Shown here piece by piece: positions 60,798-64,000 of a stretch of 64,000 nucleotides of DNA. Position 1 is the stretch's first letter. The number at the start of each line of letters is the position of its first letter. A program made the position numbers and the translations under genes. Below the pieces are notes generated by a model, which searched no databases, had not been told where the DNA came from, and saw only the letters and a list, made by a program, of their open reading frames with translations. Source of the stretch: Botryotinia globosa (Eukaryota; Ascomycota; Leotiomycetes; Helotiales; Sclerotiniaceae); contig RCSZ01000008.1 in assembly GCA_014898425.1 (NCBI GenBank), positions 1,003,501 through 1,067,500 on the forward strand. The letters are read 5' to 3'.

Positions 60798-61652
60798 TCA
60801 ACTCTGCTTGAGTGACTTGATAAATCCAATATCATAACTCGCCCTCAAGTCATACGTCAAGCATTCTTGACGTCTACGTCTTGCCATTGTATGAACATTC
60901 TTGATCTTCATCATTTCTTGCTTCAACCATCTACGTCTCTCCCAAAGTCTGCCCCATTTCAACTTTATATCTGCCATCTCCGTATCGAAGTCGCTCTTCT
61001 TGTCCATATTCAAGCATGCAATGCGGTATCTGAACCACTTGATTTGCTCTTGGGTGGTCGTGGAGGTATATTCCTTCTTGTATCTTCTGAACTGGAGCTT
61101 GAGCTGGGGCATATTAACCGTGTTTGTCATGGCAGGAGTTGTTGTGTTGCTCGAACGCAAATATGATATGTTCCAGATCTGGGGATAGCTAGATGGCTTT
61201 TCGGGCTCGACACTAGTGGCCTGTGAAGTATCGGTCTTTGAGCCACTTGTGACCGACCGATCACTAGGATGAACGGCGCTAGATCGTGTATCTTCGGTTT
61301 CCGAAGTTGCCATTTGTCTGAGACTGATCAACGAAGATCTAGTCGGTGGATTGTTAATGGGTGTCCAGCCACCAAATCGAGGAAGGCTGGTCTGGACAGG
61401 TTCGATCTGCGGAGTATGAACAGTGTGCCAGTTTCCGTCTTCAGGAATACTAGCTTGAGCTAATATGTCGACCTGAGCAATCTCAACCCCTGAGATACTC
61501 GATTGTGTAGTGTTGAGGGGTTCCCAAGCGATGATTAGGGGGGTTGCTGCTTGAGTGGTTGCAGTGATTGGTTTATGGACTTCGTATTGGGCAACTTTCT
61601 CCTCGACATCAGTATATTCTACATCTGCATCGTACTCGCTTTCTTGGCCCAT
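60798..61652 (-). CDS. Hypothetical protein, possibly missing a 5' exon
   Basis: From the ATG at 61652 (MGQESEYDADVEYTDVEEK) the frame encodes 284 aa. It is open further upstream, through a stretch that reads like an intron end (CTTGCCTTGCAG followed by ATCGGTCTCC). An upstream exon is therefore likely, and its start is not known to me. The N-terminal half is acidic then Thr/Ser/Pro-rich and disordered. The C-terminal ~110 residues are basic and helical (LKLQFRRYKKEYTSTT, IKWFRYRIACLNMDKKS, KWGRLWERRRWLKQEMMKIK). The Trp/Arg-rich helices resemble a DNA- or RNA-contacting bundle, but no family is recognised. Confidence 0.5.
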   Translation of the reverse strand: MGQESEYDADVEYTDVEEKVAQYEVHKPITATTQAATPLIIAWEPLNTTQSSISGVEIAQVDILAQASIPEDGNWHTVHTPQIEPVQTSLPRFGGWTPINNPPTRSSLISLRQMATSETEDTRSSAVHPSDRSVTSGSKTDTSQATSVEPEKPSSYPQIWNISYLRSSNTTTPAMTNTVNMPQLKLQFRRYKKEYTSTTTQEQIKWFRYRIACLNMDKKSDFDTEMADIKLKWGRLWERRRWLKQEMMKIKNVHTMARRRRQECLTYDLRASYDIGFIKSLKQS

Positions 61653-62808
61653 AATGTTGGCTTGCTCATCATCGGAATGGAGGTCGGTAAGGCCACGGGA
61701 GACCGATCTGCAAGGCAAGACGAATGTGTAAGCCATGAGAAATAAAGACTGCATCTCTTTGTCAGTTCGACTTGATAAAAAGTATTATGGCCAAAGACTG
61801 CAGCAGAGAGAACTTACTATATGATTGTTGCTGCTATTGTCTTTGGAGATGCGTTTCTATTGTAGCCCTTGAGGAAGAAGAAGACCAAGTCTTGGGTTTC
61901 AGCTTTGAGGCCCCAAACTATCCACATTACTTTTCATGTCATTGACCTTTTCATTTGGGCATGATGGATTGAATTCACTTTACAAAATTTTCCTTCAATT
62001 ATAATTTTGGGAGGGGTAAGAGATAGTGAATATCTTAACCTTTATCACCAGGGTTTCTTTTGACCTGGAACTTTAGAACTTTAAAACTTCGACACCTCGA
62101 AGTCTATATTGGTCTATTCCATGGACTCTGATCTGACAAAAACCTCGAAATTACCTCCGAGTGTGTCAAAATTTCCGATTCCTTTCATAGAGATTGTACT
62201 ACAAAGATCGAATTCCACAACTTTTCTGTCTGTTTCTCAAGGTCACTAAAGTTGGTGGATTGAATGAAGTTCCCAGATCTTAACTCAGGAAGCCAAGCTT
62301 TCACTCAAGGAACACCTCGAGCCTACGTGCCATATTTCCATTTATTCTCATATTAACTTTGCTTCATGTATTCTTCGATGTTAATAGTTGATTATTTTTT
62401 CACTCTTTCTTTTGCATCCAGCTGTAAGCTCCGAAATACCGTGCGAGCAGGCAACTTTCAAGTGGGGAAAAGCTCCATCGGCATGCTATTTTTGGAGGTC
62501 TGAGTAGATGTCAAGCCTGGAAAAGACCTCACTAAAGATAAACATCGAGTGGTGTCAAAACTATTTGATTGGTAATCACAACTACCGGCAAGTAACCAAA
62601 TAGCCACAAGCTGCAAGTTGGAAATATCGTCCTACCCAACATATCCTGTGTCCTATTCCATCCAAGCACTTCATCCTATTCTCCGCAACTGAAGATCGTT
62701 GTCCCATTTTCTTTCCATTCATCTCAAATATTTTGACCCATTAGCCTACCTCCATTCTACATGGAAGGCTAGAAGAGGTCTGTGTTCTTGATCTAAAAAT
62801 GTTTTCCA
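61653..62808. other. Intergenic, possible 5' exon of the preceding gene
   Basis: About 1.15 kb. The part nearest 61700-61800 may contain the missing 5' exon of the minus-strand hypothetical gene. The rest has no supportable gene, repeat or RNA. Confidence 0.45.
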
Positions 62809-63535
62809 TCAAAGAAACCAACGATCAACTTCAGGTCGCTGGCCCAACTTTGCGCATATTGTTTTATATTCAAGCACAACTGACAGTTCTTGCTCCTTCA
62901 AGCATCCTTTACACTTCAAGCATCCTTTGCAATTCAGTGCCCTCTTTTCCTCCGCAGTGCCCAGCAAAAGCTTTTCCAAATGTAACACCATCATCTTTTC
63001 TTTCAACTTCTCCTTTTGGTGCAAGAGAAGTGCTCGTTCGTTCGCTGCCATTTGAACTTCTACAGCGGCGAAATCTGCGAGTGGGTGGTCGGGATAAGCA
63101 GCAACAAATGCGTATCCGGCCGCATTGATGACAGCTAAGAAACTTGGTACTGGGGGTAATGGTCGTGGAGAAGGTATAAAAACGGGTGCTCGTGGATTTA
63201 GTGACGACATCGTTGTGAGATAATACGATCGCGCTTGTTTTCCGTCTGCGTGAGCTGCGCTAAGGCCATTCATATTAGCAAAATACTTTCAGATCGATAC
63301 ATTTCAATCTGCATAGACACAGCTTACTAGTAAAGCTGCACTTCAGGTCTGAGCTTGTAAGAATGGGAGAATTCGAGATGTCCTCGGAGGCCTGTATGCT
63401 ATTGATTTGTCGGGTTAGTATCGTACCAACTGGATCTTTGGACTTCGGATTTACCAAGTTGGAACTGACGGAAATTAATCGAGGGGAGCTGTTGGTTTGA
63501 TTTGTGCTATTGGTGCCGTCAAAGACTAATTGCAT
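62809..63535 (-). CDS. Hypothetical protein with PAM2-like motif
   Basis: Exons 63535-63328 and 63245-62809 (minus strand) join in frame through an 82-nt intron (donor GTAAGC, CTAAT branch-like site, acceptor CGCAG), giving about 214 aa. The junction leads into MSSLNPRAPVFIPSPRPLPP. LNPRAPVFIP matches the PAM2 consensus (LNxxAxxFxP), which binds the MLLE domain of poly(A)-binding protein. After that come an Ala-rich helix (DFAAVEVQMAANERALLLHQ), a Lys/Glu coiled coil and a duplicated Cys motif (NCKGCLKCKGCLKEQ) produced by an 18-bp direct repeat near 62897-62935. The start may lie further upstream; a GTAAGT donor near 63580 hints at another 5' exon in 63580-63970. Alternatively the protein starts at MSSLNPR (63207). 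Confidence 0.45.
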
Positions 63536-64000
63536 TAGGTTGGTCTAGTATGTGGCAGGTTGATAGGATAGTACTTACAGACCGAATGAATTTTGCTGAT
63601 GATTTGGAAAGGAGCTGGATGGTGAAAAAGCGAGGTGTCGGACATGGTCTCGGAGAGTCGGCAACTTGGAGGTAGTGAATATGAAGATGAGATGAATGAG
63701 ACGAGACAGATAATGTGAGAGACGAGTCATTGTTTGGTTCAAATGTGAGGTTTGAGAGCATTTGGGATGATATTTTGGGCTCGTGGGAGAAGAGGAATGG
63801 GAAGAAATGGGTGTGTTGATAGTTGCTTTTGCATATATTCAGATGGTTGAGAAAAAACATGAAAGTTTGGGTATGGTGTTGATGGCTAGGAATACAGCAT
63901 TGCAGAAAAATCATCTCTGACAACAAACGATATACATACATGAGGTTTATCTCTATATTTCCCAACAATCAAGATTTCAGCTCTTCCAGCACCCTCACTT
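63536..64000. other. Window end, possible 5' exon of the preceding gene
   Basis: A minus-strand frame from about 63790 to 63582 (MLSNLTFEPNNDSSLTLSVS, ending SSAKFIRS before a GTAAGT donor) could be an upstream exon. It does not join to the next frame with a simple phase-matched acceptor. Left unassigned. Confidence 0.35.

Noticed and set aside
63519..63968. A 149-codon minus-strand frame at the right edge as a gene of its own
   Set aside because: It begins in AT-rich sequence, is low in protein-like features and ends just after a GTAAGT donor. At most its last third could be an exon.
1..64000. tRNA, rRNA or other RNA genes
   Set aside because: I looked for T-arm-like GGTTCGAATCC words and cloverleaf pairs by eye and found none that could be supported. 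A covariance-model scan would be decisive.

Overview
The window looks like nuclear DNA of a filamentous ascomycete. Introns are short (about 45-100 nt) with GTAAGT/GTATGT-type donors and CTAAC/CTAAT-like branch sites. The core genes are fungal: ARP1, RHO1, ELP1, MRM1, mitochondrial uL24 and a Mit1-type remodeller. Several fungus-only families are present too (2EXR, Gag1-like clamp, DUF3984, DUF7918, CorA-like). The gene mix and the long AT-rich intergenic stretches suggest a leotiomycete (Helotiales-like). That placement is inference, and I cannot name a species.

Layout. 1-9.0 kb holds no gene I can support. It carries about 16 copies, in both orientations, of an otherwise unexplained ~29-bp motif. 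9.0-10.7 kb is a Gag1-like clamp protein. 10.7-15.1 kb is repeat-affected: an 800-bp very AT-rich island with a hairpin, a 2EXR gene, and a 355-bp PIF/Harbinger-like MITE with TTA target duplications. 15.1-22.5 kb carries three accessory genes: an orphan two-exon gene, a CorA-like membrane protein whose frame is broken or unresolved, and an orphan protein with three internal repeats. 23.6-36 kb is a conserved block: ARP1, MRM1 (minus strand) and a Mit1-like chromatin remodeller whose first exon contains a 42-unit AED minisatellite. 37.2-44.4 kb holds two multi-exon orphan genes on the minus strand. 47.1-48.1 kb is RHO1, followed by a 2.5-kb gene-free stretch full of microsatellites. 50.6-64 kb holds mitochondrial L40 (uL24m), ELP1, a DUF3984 protein, a DUF7918 protein and two small or partial hypothetical genes.

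The genes do not form an operon or a biosynthetic cluster. They are mostly independent housekeeping functions: dynactin/dynein transport (ARP1), cell-wall and polarity signalling (RHO1), mitochondrial ribosome biogenesis (MRM1, MRPL40), tRNA wobble modification (ELP1) and heterochromatin remodelling (MIT1). Species-restricted genes and repeats are interspersed among them.

Exon joins were derived by hand from GT/AG signals and frame compatibility. Most close exactly in frame, and those that do not are flagged. The strongest candidate for something undescribed is the dispersed motif family in the first 6.6 kb: an 11-bp palindrome followed by TTTTGAGATRTGCAACAA. Read on the opposite strand it gives a recurring peptide close to VAHLKRPPTF.
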